A stretch of DNA of 64,000 nucleotides from contig WUUP01000001.1 in assembly GCA_009833045.1 (NCBI GenBank), positions 427,586 to 491,585 of the forward strand. Reading direction: 5' to 3'. A model generated the notes under the pieces. It saw only the letters and a list, made by a program, of their open reading frames with translations. It ran no database searches and was not told the origin of the DNA. The translations under genes were made by a program, and so were the position numbers. Origin of the DNA: Saprospirales bacterium GYS_P2D (lineage in GTDB: Bacteria > Bacteroidota > Bacteroidia > Chitinophagales > Saprospiraceae). How positions within the stretch are numbered: the first letter of the stretch is position 1; each line of letters opens with the position of its first letter. Of the stretch, positions 48,240 to 57,729 are shown one piece after another.

Positions 48240-49373
48240 TCACTGGTCAAAATCCTCATACTGATATGCCACCGTCACATCATCATAATGCACGGCATAT
48301 ACCAAAGTTTTTTTATGCAATCTATCATCTTGATGCTCCACTGGATAGGTAATAATATCATTCTCATCATAGTCACCATATGGATAAAAATCATAAGACT
48401 GTATAAGACTGGCTGAACCCACCAAAAAGCTGGGCTCTAACTGAAACTGTGTCCATGTCCCCCAAGTCGTCTCCAAATAGGGCACCTCTGTCATGAGCTC
48501 ACCAGCACGATCACCATAGACACATCGACCATCAAGCTGAGTCCAAAGACTCTCAGTAGCACGATCAAAGGCTAAGATATTACTATTATAAACTAATCCT
48601 GATACGCCAAATCTATCTGCCTCGGCGGCAGTCGTTCCAAGATCCCATACCCGGGCTGTGGCCGTCAATGGACAATAACTGAGAGAAATCCGATGGTCAC
48701 GCAATACATCATTAACAATCTCATGCCAGTCTAACACTCGGTGTGGATACAATCTCGTCTCTCCATCCAATGACACAATGATCACCCTATCATCAGGCTC
48801 TAATAGAAATGGATCATCAGGATGAGTGGCACGAATGACAAAATCCTTGATCACTGGATCATCGATCGCTCTGATCGCATCAAATCCTGCACCCCGAGTT
48901 ACGGTATTAGTAGATATTAGCCATCCTGGCGCTTTGGGCATTTTGGGTGGTACAGCACCAATACCTTCTCTATATAGCTCTACTCCACGAGACAAAGCTA
49001 CTATAGCAAACCAATAACCCATGCCCGCACTAAGCTGATCAAGACGCTGCCCCTCCCAAGGTCCATCTACCACGTAGCCATGTATATCATAAGCATTGCC
49101 CAATTGATCGGTTAATATGCGCCTCCGATCTGCATTGTTAGCTATGAACTCGAGAGAGACTCCATTCTTTTCAGTGATAAAATGCGTCATGAGCTGCTCT
49201 CTGGGATTGCCAAGTACTATAATCGGCACATCCAATATCGTATCCTGAATAATGCTATATGAATCAGTAGGTCTATCTGCCGGAGCAGCAGGTAGTACTG
49301 GCTCAGTATCATCCGTGCAAGCCATAAATCCCTTCAATATCAGCACCAAAAACAAGTAAGTGAAGTATCTCAT
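48240..49373 (-). CDS. DUF3179 domain lipoprotein
   Basis: The 377-residue protein has a signal peptide with possible lipobox Cys19 (KGFMAC). The DUF3179 domain (about 165-370) shows DDRVIIVSLDGETRLYPHRVLDWHEIVNDVL, the YCPLTATARVWD motif and the SGLVYNSNILAFDRATESLWTQLDGRCVYG stretch. DUF3179 proteins are secreted proteins of unknown biochemical role. The residues before the ATG at 49371-49373 are excluded because the signal peptide begins there. A terminator lies between it and the upstream SusD gene, so expression may be only partly shared. It ends 392 bases before the Xer gene. Confidence 0.85.
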   Translation of the reverse strand: MRYFTYLFLVLILKGFMACTDDTEPVLPAAPADRPTDSYSIIQDTILDVPIIVLGNPREQLMTHFITEKNGVSLEFIANNADRRRILTDQLGNAYDIHGYVVDGPWEGQRLDQLSAGMGYWFAIVALSRGVELYREGIGAVPPKMPKAPGWLISTNTVTRGAGFDAIRAIDDPVIKDFVIRATHPDDPFLLEPDDRVIIVSLDGETRLYPHRVLDWHEIVNDVLRDHRISLSYCPLTATARVWDLGTTAAEADRFGVSGLVYNSNILAFDRATESLWTQLDGRCVYGDRAGELMTEVPYLETTWGTWTQFQLEPSFLVGSASLIQSYDFYPYGDYDENDIITYPVEHQDDRLHKKTLVYAVHYDDVTVAYQYEDFDQ

Positions 49374-49400
49374 ACAGCCAATAATATATGAAAACCAAAA

Positions 49401-49429
49401 GAGGGTCGCCATAAATCATGACGACCCTC
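49401..49429 (-). terminator. Terminator after the first SusD gene
   Basis: Minus-strand stem GAGGGTCG/CGACCCTC with a 13-base loop is followed by TTTTGGTTTTC. It lies between the SusD stop and the DUF3179 start. Confidence 0.75.
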
Positions 49430-49466
49430 AGTATTATTAATCACTCAAAACTAAATGAAATGTCCG

Positions 49467-50900
49467 TTAGTTAACATCCCACCAAAGCTTCGTGTTTAGA
49501 TCATTAATATTAGAAGTGACCTCTGATAGAGAAGAACCATTTCTGGTATCCTCTGATATCGGATAAGGTAATCTTACAGGGATCACACTATTGACCGCTG
49601 CAGCAGGTACTGATAGCTGTGGATAGTCTAATCTCCTCCACTCAGCCCAAGCTTGAGGACCATTCATATAGAATGCTAACCACTTTTGCTCTCCGATAGA
49701 TTGCTTCCAGTTAGCCGCATCATATGCATTAGCTGCGATATAGTCAGCAGCCTGATCTGCATAGCCCCAATAAGCTAATGATGCAGTCACACCCTGAGCA
49801 TACCAGTCAGCAGCATCTCCTGTGATGATACCACGCTCTACAGCTTCAGCCATCAAGAATGCCACCTCTGCATAATCAAAGATCACGTGAGGAGCCGTAG
49901 CTGCTCTTACATCAGTAGCTGGTCTTGATGTAGTACTCTTGAGCGCAAAAGCCTCTGCATCTGTAAGACCATAAGGCATTCCTTTGTACTCACCACTATT
50001 AGTCAAGCCAGCATATGCCTCGAGACGTGGGTCATTCTTGTCCTGGAGCGTAGTGATCAATACATCCGTCACTGCGAAATCATCACGATTATTGATCGCA
50101 TTGTCGATATAAAGAGGGTTAGCAAGGTTAGGATCTGCATCAAATACCAATAATGCATTCTGATCATTGCTAAGGATAGGACCATAACTCACACCTTTAT
50201 TGAAGTATTCTGAAGCTGTAGCAGCATCCACATCAGAGATACGCATAGCTGCTCTCATCATGATCGATGCTCCAAGACGCTTCCACGCAGCTACATCTCC
50301 ACCAAAAATAATATCACCTCCTACAAACGATATACCCGATACATCTAAAGATGATAAAGCCGCATCTAATGATGATAGAATCCCATCATATACATCTGCT
50401 TGGCTATCGTACTGAGGATTAGGAAATTCTGGATTTATCGCCTGAGAATAAGGAATTGCCCCCCATCCATCAGTCAAACTATGATATGCATCAGCTATCA
50501 AGATATCAATGATCGCTATCTGATTAGTCTTAGTAGATCCAGCGATATCTGGATTTTCATTGATCAATCTTTTTGCAACGGCAAGCTCATTGATCACACT
50601 GGCATAAAATGACGTCCATGTTCCATCAAATGTATTTGCATTCAAGTTATACCTTGACTCTTCTGCATACTCATTTTGAGCCCAGTGCTGGACCATGAGC
50701 ATAGACATCTCCGCATTGTATGCTCTACTGTGTAGTGTATTGTATAGACTGTATTCTCCTTGTGTCACAAGGTTAGCCGCTGGCACTGCTGTAGGGTTAT
50801 TAGGATCGATATTGATATCTAATAAATCATCAGATGCACATCCGAAAATAAAAACAACAGCAAATACGCTAATGGCTTTATATAAACTGAATTTTCTCAT
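49467..50900 (-). CDS. SusD/RagB-family nutrient-binding lipoprotein (locus 1)
   Basis: The 477-residue outer-membrane lipoprotein has a signal peptide (MRKFSLYKAISVFAVVFIFGC, lipobox Cys21) and the SusD-like-2 pattern. It opens DDLLDINIDPNNPTAVP and has TPR-type helices such as ADAYHSLTDGWGAIPYSQAINPEF and DYAEVAFLMAEAVERGIITGD, with a C-terminal QKWLAFYMNGPQAWAEWRRLDYP. It forms the lid of the SusC channel encoded just upstream (7 bases apart). The ATG at 50898-50900 is chosen because the upstream part of the frame overlaps susC and lacks a signal sequence. SusD-like-2 members often serve peptides or other non-glycan ligands; the ligand is unknown. Confidence 0.93.
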   Translation of the reverse strand: MRKFSLYKAISVFAVVFIFGCASDDLLDINIDPNNPTAVPAANLVTQGEYSLYNTLHSRAYNAEMSMLMVQHWAQNEYAEESRYNLNANTFDGTWTSFYASVINELAVAKRLINENPDIAGSTKTNQIAIIDILIADAYHSLTDGWGAIPYSQAINPEFPNPQYDSQADVYDGILSSLDAALSSLDVSGISFVGGDIIFGGDVAAWKRLGASIMMRAAMRISDVDAATASEYFNKGVSYGPILSNDQNALLVFDADPNLANPLYIDNAINNRDDFAVTDVLITTLQDKNDPRLEAYAGLTNSGEYKGMPYGLTDAEAFALKSTTSRPATDVRAATAPHVIFDYAEVAFLMAEAVERGIITGDAADWYAQGVTASLAYWGYADQAADYIAANAYDAANWKQSIGEQKWLAFYMNGPQAWAEWRRLDYPQLSVPAAAVNSVIPVRLPYPISEDTRNGSSLSEVTSNINDLNTKLWWDVN

Positions 50901-50907
50901 ATTCTTC

Positions 50908-53900
50908 TTATAGTTTAAATGAAAGATTAACACCGAAGCTTCTCGTAGGAGGCACTTGAGCATTTTCCAGACCCTGTCTATTGCCAGCGGTAGTCACTAC
51001 CTGTGGATCAAGGAAAGGAAGATCTGAACTCAAGATAGCAAGATTACGTCCTGTGAGGGCGATACTAAGATCTCTGATCGGAGCATCTCCTAAAATCTTA
51101 TTAGGAAGTGTGTATCCTACTCTTAGCTCACGGAGCTTGATGAAATCACTTGAATAAACATTTGGCGCTGCAGCATTCCAGTATGTTTGGTAATATGTCT
51201 GTGGATCGATCGGCGTAGTGTTTGGCTGACCATTCTCTGTGACACCATCCAGGATCATACCATTTTCTCTGATGCCAGTCTGTCCATTGTACTCGACAGT
51301 CTCAGGATGCATACCAGAGTACTTAGACCACTGTAGTGAAGTAGAATGAAGAACTCCACCATACTGGAAGTCAACAAGACCACTTGCAGATAGTCCTTTC
51401 CATGATACACCAAGGCTCACACCTCCTGTCCAATCAGCCAATGCTGAACCTAAGTATACTCTCTCATCAGTGAACATGTATGCTCCTGACTCATCGACCA
51501 TACGGTTTCCGTTAGCGTCATATACATAGTCCTGACCATAGAGCGCCATGTACTTCTCACCTTCTTGGATACGAAGGTCGGCAGCCCATGTACCTCCCAT
51601 AGCGATACTCTCTACACCTTCTGCGAGAGATACTACTTTGTTATTGAGCTTAGCAACGTTGAATCCTAAGTCAACAGCGAAGTCATTTGTTTCTACTACT
51701 CTCGCAGATACCTGGACCTCTATACCAGAGTTTTCCATCTCTCCAGAGTTGAGCACTCTTGAGGTATATCCAGTCGCTGCAGAAGTAGGCACTGAGAATA
51801 TCTGATCCTCTGTATTACGCTTGAAGTATGCTACATCGATACCAATCTTGTTATTGAACAATCTTGCATCAACCCCTACTTCTATCTCTGTAGTCGTCTC
51901 AGGCTTGAGGAATGGATTATTCTGCGAGTTTGGCACTGCATATCTTGGATCTGTACCAAAGTTTGGCACCTGTGCAGCAAACACATCAGTCAAGCTATAC
52001 GGATTAGCATCGTTACCTGCCTGAGCGTAGCTCGCACGTAGCTTCAAGAAGCTGATCGCAGATGACTGAAATGCTGGCAACTCAGAAAGAACACCACTCA
52101 ATGTCACTGAAGGGTAGAAATAGCTATTTTCTCCGTCAGGAAGAGTCGAAGACCAGTCATTACGAGCAGTCACATCTACATACATCCAGTTATTAAATCC
52201 AAATGACGCTCCTCCAAGTACACTATTAATACCCCAGTTTCTCTCACTGGTAGATGTAGTAGCTGCACTTGCTGAATTACTTATGTTATAAAATCCTTCA
52301 AGACTCAATCCACCATTCGTAGCAGCAGAAAGCGTTCTACGAGTCTGCCTCATTCTATTAGCACCGAGGAATGCGGTCACTGAGATTTTATCAAATGTCT
52401 TTTGATAGTTCAAGCGACCTTCGATATTAGTCTCAACGAATCTGATCTGATCCTCCCCGTAGAATGCTGTCTCAACAGAGGCAATAGGAATGCCTGCAAA
52501 AGCATTAGTCTGGTACCAGTCTGTACCCGCAGTACCTGCAAAAGTCAAACCTTCTGCGAGATCTACAGTGATAGCACCTTTTCCAATGAATCTGTTTCGA
52601 GAATCTTTTTGTAAGAAATTTTCTCTCACCCAGTAAGGGTTGTCAAAGAAGTTTGGCTCCGGATCCCAACGTAGAAGATTATTATCTCCATCGACGATAG
52701 CTCCTTTTGGATTCCAAGTGTGCTGACTTCCGTCAGATCTGGTAGTATTCTGAAGTCTCTCCAGATCCAGCTGTGTCTGCCACCATTGGTTGAATCCCTG
52801 TAGCGGGTTACCATTGTTGTATCCAGTGATATTACGATTCTCAGCATCGGTAGCGATATAGTTACCAGTCACACCTACATTGATGCGATCACTGATATCG
52901 TAGTCACTCTTGATAGTGAATGTGTTTCTGTTCAACTTACCGTTAGGAATCGTACCTGTAGATCCGAGATTAGTATATCCAAATCTGAAGCCACCTTGAT
53001 CATTTCCACCTGTCAATGCGATACTTGTGTTACGAGTGACACCTGTCTCAAAGAAAGAAGTATAGTCATTAGCTGGAGCTGCCCATGGACGAGTCTCTTT
53101 GTAGCTTGACGTACCCTCATCCCATGAGTCCCAGTGTCTCACCTGCTGACCATCATATCTCGGACCCCAAGCACCATCCTTAGAATAAGCGGGAGTCAAG
53201 TATGTCACACCATCCTGAATCACTTCGAAAAATCCGTGATCCGTATTAGGATTGATAGAGCCACCACCATACTGACGCTGGTGAGGGATCAGACTTCTCG
53301 CTTCATCAAATGTCATTTGATTGCTCACTTCTATACCGAGTCCTTTTTGTCCACGGCCACTCTTAGTAGTGATCTGGATGACACCATTGGCACCACGCTG
53401 ACCATATAGAGCAGTCGCAGCAGCACCTTTGAGCACAGTCACTGACTCGATACTCTCAGGATCGATATCCTGAGCGGCATTACCATAGTCATAGGCAGTC
53501 GAGCCACCAAAACCACGAGCCTGACCACTCTCAGAATCTGCAGTAATCAATGAGCTATTGTCAATAGGAACACCATCTACTACGAATAGAGGCTGGTTAT
53601 TTCCTAAGAAAGAGTTAGCTCCTCTGATCGTAATACGAGATGAACCACCCAATGAAGATGGGCTACCTGAGATCTGCACACCTGCGATCTTACCTTGTAA
53701 CGAGTTGACGATATTCGTCTCCTTAGCTTTAGTCAGGTCGGCTCCGTCTACTTTAGTGATGGCATATCCGAGTGACTTTTCTTCTCTTTGGATACCTAAT
53801 GCAGTTACGACCACTTCGCCGAGGAGCTCTCCCTCTGCTAAAGTGATGTCAATGGTTGATACATTAGTGATGTCTACATCCTGAGTAGCGTACCCAGTGA

Positions 53901-54117
53901 AACTCACTTTCAATGCATTCACACCCTCAGGTACATTCAATGAAAAACTACCATCGATATCCGTGATAGTTCCCACAGAAGTCCCCTTGGCTAAAACGTT
54001 TGCTCCGATCAGTGGCTCCCCAGTATTGTCCACGACTGTACCTGATACAGTACGCTGGGCCAACATGGATCCAACCGACAAAATCAAAGCGAAAATTAGT
54101 AATGAAATTCTATTCAT
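50908..54117 (-). CDS. SusC/RagA-family TonB-linked outer membrane protein (locus 1)
   Basis: The 1069-residue transporter has a signal peptide (about 1-20) and a carboxypeptidase-like domain (22-100: RTVSGTVVDNTGEPLIGANVLAKGTSVGTITDIDG). The plug (about 115-240) carries the SusC hallmark ADLTKAKETNIVNSLQGKIAGVQIS, FVVDGVPIDN and VLKGAAATALYGQRGANGVIQITTKSG. A 22-strand barrel ends in FGVNLSFKL. There is no STN domain, so no sigma-factor signalling is expected. It pairs with the SusD gene 7 bases downstream. A 310-base AT-rich leader precedes it. Confidence 0.95.
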   Translation of the reverse strand: MNRISLLIFALILSVGSMLAQRTVSGTVVDNTGEPLIGANVLAKGTSVGTITDIDGSFSLNVPEGVNALKVSFTGYATQDVDITNVSTIDITLAEGELLGEVVVTALGIQREEKSLGYAITKVDGADLTKAKETNIVNSLQGKIAGVQISGSPSSLGGSSRITIRGANSFLGNNQPLFVVDGVPIDNSSLITADSESGQARGFGGSTAYDYGNAAQDIDPESIESVTVLKGAAATALYGQRGANGVIQITTKSGRGQKGLGIEVSNQMTFDEARSLIPHQRQYGGGSINPNTDHGFFEVIQDGVTYLTPAYSKDGAWGPRYDGQQVRHWDSWDEGTSSYKETRPWAAPANDYTSFFETGVTRNTSIALTGGNDQGGFRFGYTNLGSTGTIPNGKLNRNTFTIKSDYDISDRINVGVTGNYIATDAENRNITGYNNGNPLQGFNQWWQTQLDLERLQNTTRSDGSQHTWNPKGAIVDGDNNLLRWDPEPNFFDNPYWVRENFLQKDSRNRFIGKGAITVDLAEGLTFAGTAGTDWYQTNAFAGIPIASVETAFYGEDQIRFVETNIEGRLNYQKTFDKISVTAFLGANRMRQTRRTLSAATNGGLSLEGFYNISNSASAATTSTSERNWGINSVLGGASFGFNNWMYVDVTARNDWSSTLPDGENSYFYPSVTLSGVLSELPAFQSSAISFLKLRASYAQAGNDANPYSLTDVFAAQVPNFGTDPRYAVPNSQNNPFLKPETTTEIEVGVDARLFNNKIGIDVAYFKRNTEDQIFSVPTSAATGYTSRVLNSGEMENSGIEVQVSARVVETNDFAVDLGFNVAKLNNKVVSLAEGVESIAMGGTWAADLRIQEGEKYMALYGQDYVYDANGNRMVDESGAYMFTDERVYLGSALADWTGGVSLGVSWKGLSASGLVDFQYGGVLHSTSLQWSKYSGMHPETVEYNGQTGIRENGMILDGVTENGQPNTTPIDPQTYYQTYWNAAAPNVYSSDFIKLRELRVGYTLPNKILGDAPIRDLSIALTGRNLAILSSDLPFLDPQVVTTAGNRQGLENAQVPPTRSFGVNLSFKL

Positions 54118-54427
54118 ACAATTTCGGTTTAGATTAAGAATTTATTAATTAGTAATAAAAAACAGTTAAATCTAACACTCTTAATCGTTTTTAAAAGTCA
54201 TAATCGCTCTAAAATTCATGCATAAACAACATATTATCAAATATAGCAATTTGAATGTGTTCATACATTGTGCTGTCAATGACATTACAATTCTAATATA
54301 ATTTCGGTTTGATACAAAATATATTAGAGCGTATAATCAAGCGTATACGCAAGTGAATCCCACCATATAGTGGGATTTGACAGGCCTATAAAACCAGAAT
54401 TGTAGATTTGAAAAATTTCGATATTGA
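54118..54427. promoter_or_regulatory. Leader and promoter region of susC locus 1 with repeated AATTTCGGTTT
   Basis: This 310-base region contains the 11-mer AATTTCGGTTT twice, 180 bases apart (54120-54130 and 54300-54310), in the same orientation. The first lies two bases from the susC ATG. A minus-strand TATATTTG (54238-54245) fits the -7 consensus about 114 bases before the ATG, with no clear -33. It also follows the ASPIC-protein gene of the upstream operon, whose terminator is not obvious. Confidence 0.45.
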
Positions 54428-57400
54428 CTATTTTAAAGAATATGCATTCAGAGGTGCATTATTCTGAATAGCCAAGAGGATAGGCTGATCATCGAGATCG
54501 ACTATTTGAAGCTGTTTAATATTACCAGGCACATAAAAACAGTATTCTGGACAATCTCCCAATAGATAATTTGACTTTTGATCTGATAACAAGACTAAAC
54601 CGGTACCAGCGTCAAGTCGAGGTGTCTCCACCTCTGTATTGAATATAGCTCCAGCTAATAAAAGATCTTCATAGCCATCATTATTGAGATCAGCCTTTTC
54701 GATCCCCATCAGTGGAAAAAGTTGGCTTTCTGTAGGAAGACCTTCTTTTTTAAAATTACCACTGCCATCATTGATAAGAATATACGACTTGAATGTAGTG
54801 GCGCTACGCTGATACGCCTGCTCCAGGTTTTCCTCTCCATATATATCAACTAAGGATGCTGAAGCAAACTCGTCATAGGTCTCGAATTTATCAAGGATAA
54901 ATGGCATCTGCTGTGAGGAGCACTCTTTTCCTCTTACTGGGACGCTCCGATTTTTATAGGTACTGCTGAGTACCACATCAATGGTACCCGTCTGATCAAA
55001 GTCCGTAGCATATACATTGAATGGCTTCTCATTAGATGCTTTATGTTTGATATTCTCTCCGACATTGCCCACGATGAGGTCTATGTGCCCGTCCTTATTG
55101 ACATCGGTAGTGGCTATACTATACCACCAGCCCGTCAAGTCAGCGTATTCTTTGTATTTCTCATCCAGCTTTAGACTTCCTCCATCATTATGATAAAATC
55201 TGATACCTGACCACTCTCCCACCGTGATCAGATCCAGCCATCCATCCTTATCATAATCCATTACGACAGCATCGTTGACTATTTCTTTCTGATCTGCGAG
55301 ATAAACGGATGACTTTTCATCGGGAGATAAGACTCCAGCTTCATTTTTGAGCATCATAGATGGGGCAGCTACTGGATATGACTGAGGCATGATCCTATTA
55401 CCTATGAAAAGATCTTTATACCCATTTTGATCAAAATCAGCAGCCTTGACCACAGCCCCTACATAAGCGGTGGCGCCAAGATCTATCTCAGATTTAGCGA
55501 AAGAACCAGTACCGTCATTGATATAGATTCTATCTTGATAGAGTGGATGATTAGTCGACCACTCATTACCGCCAGACTGTACATAGAGATCCAGATCACC
55601 ATCATTCTCTAAGTCAAAAAACACTGCGCCGACATCTTCATGATCAGCATCTGCTAAAAAGGCAGGACTAACTATTCTGCTATACCGCCCATCAGCTTGG
55701 ATGTATATCTCACCAGCCTGCCCATGAGCTCCACCTATATATATATCTTCTAAACCATCTCCATTTACATCTCCAGTAGTGAGAGGTGGACCCATGGTAG
55801 ACTGCTTTTGTGGTAATAGTACCTCTTTAGCAAAATCATTAAAGTCATTTTCTTGATGACTATAGGCAAGGCCAATACCGGATGCTGATAGTGGATTGAT
55901 TACCCTTCTATTATCATCCTCTACAGATGACTCAGTAGCATCCTCTGGCTTTATGATTATGGTCTGATTTACTTTCACATTTGCCATTCGCTGGACTTTG
56001 CCATTGGGCCATGTGATTTCGATCTCATCTACCATTTTATTCTTATTCAGTCCAAAGTGCGCAATGGGAGCCAGCGATGATCTATATCCCCTGACTTTTT
56101 TTATCTCAGCCATTTGCTTTTGCCCACCTGCTCTGATTCTCACTTTTGGAATTAAATGATCATATTCACGTGCGATTTTGACTGTTAGATAGTTATGAGT
56201 GTCCGAAGCATTATTTTTATAAATTAAGGCTGTTTGGTCTATATTATTGATCACTAAGTCTTGATCTCCGTCCAGGTCTAAATCTACTAATACAGCACCG
56301 TTAGAGTAAGTCTCTTCGACAAGGCCTACTTCCTGAGCGACATCATGGAGATTTAGGTCCCCATCATTTTGATAGAGGATGTTAGCCAGCGGCTCAGTAG
56401 GCATTTCTTGATATAGCTTTTCTTTTATCTCGAGTGGTACATTGCCATTATACTCTTCTTTTGTTTTGTTGACTTTATTTTTGAAATCATTATCTAAGGC
56501 ATATTGCCGATACCCATTAGTCACGAAGAGGTCTCGATCCCCATCAAGGTCTACATCCTCCATGAGTGCCGTCCAACTCCAGTCTGTCTTAGCCACTTTG
56601 GCCTTATGTGCCACATTGTTAAATCTCCCCTGACGATCGCTGAGCTGCAGGCTATTAAACATGTACTGATTAATATATCCAAACTTATTCACTAATAGGT
56701 CAAATGACTCTACATCCATAGATGCCATAAGCGTCTTACTCCGATAGTGATCACTTGATGCCATATCCAATACACAGATATCCTGATGCCCATCATTATT
56801 GATATCAGCAATATCTGCCCCCATCCCGTAAAATGAAGTCTGCTTTAGGTGAGTCTTGATTCGATCGCTAAATGTCCCGTTCTTACGATTGATATATAGA
56901 TTATCAGGTTGATAGTAATCATTCGCTATGTATATGTCTGGATAGTTATCATTGTTAATATCGCTGATTACTAATCCTAATCCGAATGTCGCTTTATCAA
57001 ATCCAACCTCAGTAGTTACATCTATATATTGCCCTTCATCATTGCGATAAAAATGAGTGTAACTCTCATACACATCAAGTGGATGCTCAAGATTTAGTCG
57101 TCTGAAGGTGACTGGATCATAGCCATATAGCAGATTTTCATTCATCACAACACAGTCAAGGTCACCATCCATGTCATAATCAAAAAAGGCAGATTGTGTG
57201 CTAATCCCAGTATCTGCCAATCCATAGTCTGCAGCAGCCTCTTTAAAAGTGAGGTCACCATTGTTGATATAAAGTAGATTTTTGCGCTCGGCAGATTCAT
57301 GTGGTCCACCTTGCGAAATATAAATATCCATGAATCCATCTTGATTGATATCCACAGTGGTGACTCCATTGGACCAATGTTTACCAGCATTAATACCTGC

Positions 57401-57727
57401 AGAAGCAGTTATATCTTCAAACTCGAGATCGCCTTTATTGAGATATAGTCGATTTTCTACCTGATTGGCCGTAAAGAAGAGATCAGGCAAATCGTCATTA
57501 TTCACATCGATCACTGCTACTCCAGCTCCATTGTAGAAGTAATCATAATCAAAAAGATTAGCCTTAGTAGAGACATCAGGAGTGATATCATTGGAGAAAG
57601 AGATACCCGAATCTGAAGAGTCGACTCGCTGAAAAGACCAAGCCTGCCCTGTCTCTGTAGTAGCATCAGGAGAACTGCATGATATGAAAAGGAATAGAAC
57701 AACTAATGCAGCATATGACCATTTCAT
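54428..57727 (-). CDS. CRTAC1-like FG-GAP/VCBS repeat lipoprotein with ASPIC/UnbV domain
   Basis: The 1099-residue lipoprotein has a lipobox at FISCSS (about Cys17). Two blocks of FG-GAP/VCBS beta-propeller repeats (about 60-490 and 640-1080) contain calcium-type loops such as DVNNDDLPDLFF, DINQDGFMDIYI, DYDMDGDLDCVV and DLDLDGDQDLVI. Between them lies the ASPIC/UnbV domain (about 510-575: RGYRSSLAPIAHFGLNKNKMVDEIEITWPNGK). Such proteins are abundant near SusC/SusD genes in Bacteroidota and act outside the cell; the ligand is unknown. It starts 2 bases after the arylsulfotransferase-like gene and is probably co-transcribed with it. Confidence 0.9.
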   Translation of the reverse strand: MKWSYAALVVLFLFISCSSPDATTETGQAWSFQRVDSSDSGISFSNDITPDVSTKANLFDYDYFYNGAGVAVIDVNNDDLPDLFFTANQVENRLYLNKGDLEFEDITASAGINAGKHWSNGVTTVDINQDGFMDIYISQGGPHESAERKNLLYINNGDLTFKEAAADYGLADTGISTQSAFFDYDMDGDLDCVVMNENLLYGYDPVTFRRLNLEHPLDVYESYTHFYRNDEGQYIDVTTEVGFDKATFGLGLVISDINNDNYPDIYIANDYYQPDNLYINRKNGTFSDRIKTHLKQTSFYGMGADIADINNDGHQDICVLDMASSDHYRSKTLMASMDVESFDLLVNKFGYINQYMFNSLQLSDRQGRFNNVAHKAKVAKTDWSWTALMEDVDLDGDRDLFVTNGYRQYALDNDFKNKVNKTKEEYNGNVPLEIKEKLYQEMPTEPLANILYQNDGDLNLHDVAQEVGLVEETYSNGAVLVDLDLDGDQDLVINNIDQTALIYKNNASDTHNYLTVKIAREYDHLIPKVRIRAGGQKQMAEIKKVRGYRSSLAPIAHFGLNKNKMVDEIEITWPNGKVQRMANVKVNQTIIIKPEDATESSVEDDNRRVINPLSASGIGLAYSHQENDFNDFAKEVLLPQKQSTMGPPLTTGDVNGDGLEDIYIGGAHGQAGEIYIQADGRYSRIVSPAFLADADHEDVGAVFFDLENDGDLDLYVQSGGNEWSTNHPLYQDRIYINDGTGSFAKSEIDLGATAYVGAVVKAADFDQNGYKDLFIGNRIMPQSYPVAAPSMMLKNEAGVLSPDEKSSVYLADQKEIVNDAVVMDYDKDGWLDLITVGEWSGIRFYHNDGGSLKLDEKYKEYADLTGWWYSIATTDVNKDGHIDLIVGNVGENIKHKASNEKPFNVYATDFDQTGTIDVVLSSTYKNRSVPVRGKECSSQQMPFILDKFETYDEFASASLVDIYGEENLEQAYQRSATTFKSYILINDGSGNFKKEGLPTESQLFPLMGIEKADLNNDGYEDLLLAGAIFNTEVETPRLDAGTGLVLLSDQKSNYLLGDCPEYCFYVPGNIKQLQIVDLDDQPILLAIQNNAPLNAYSLK

Positions 57728-57729
57728 GC

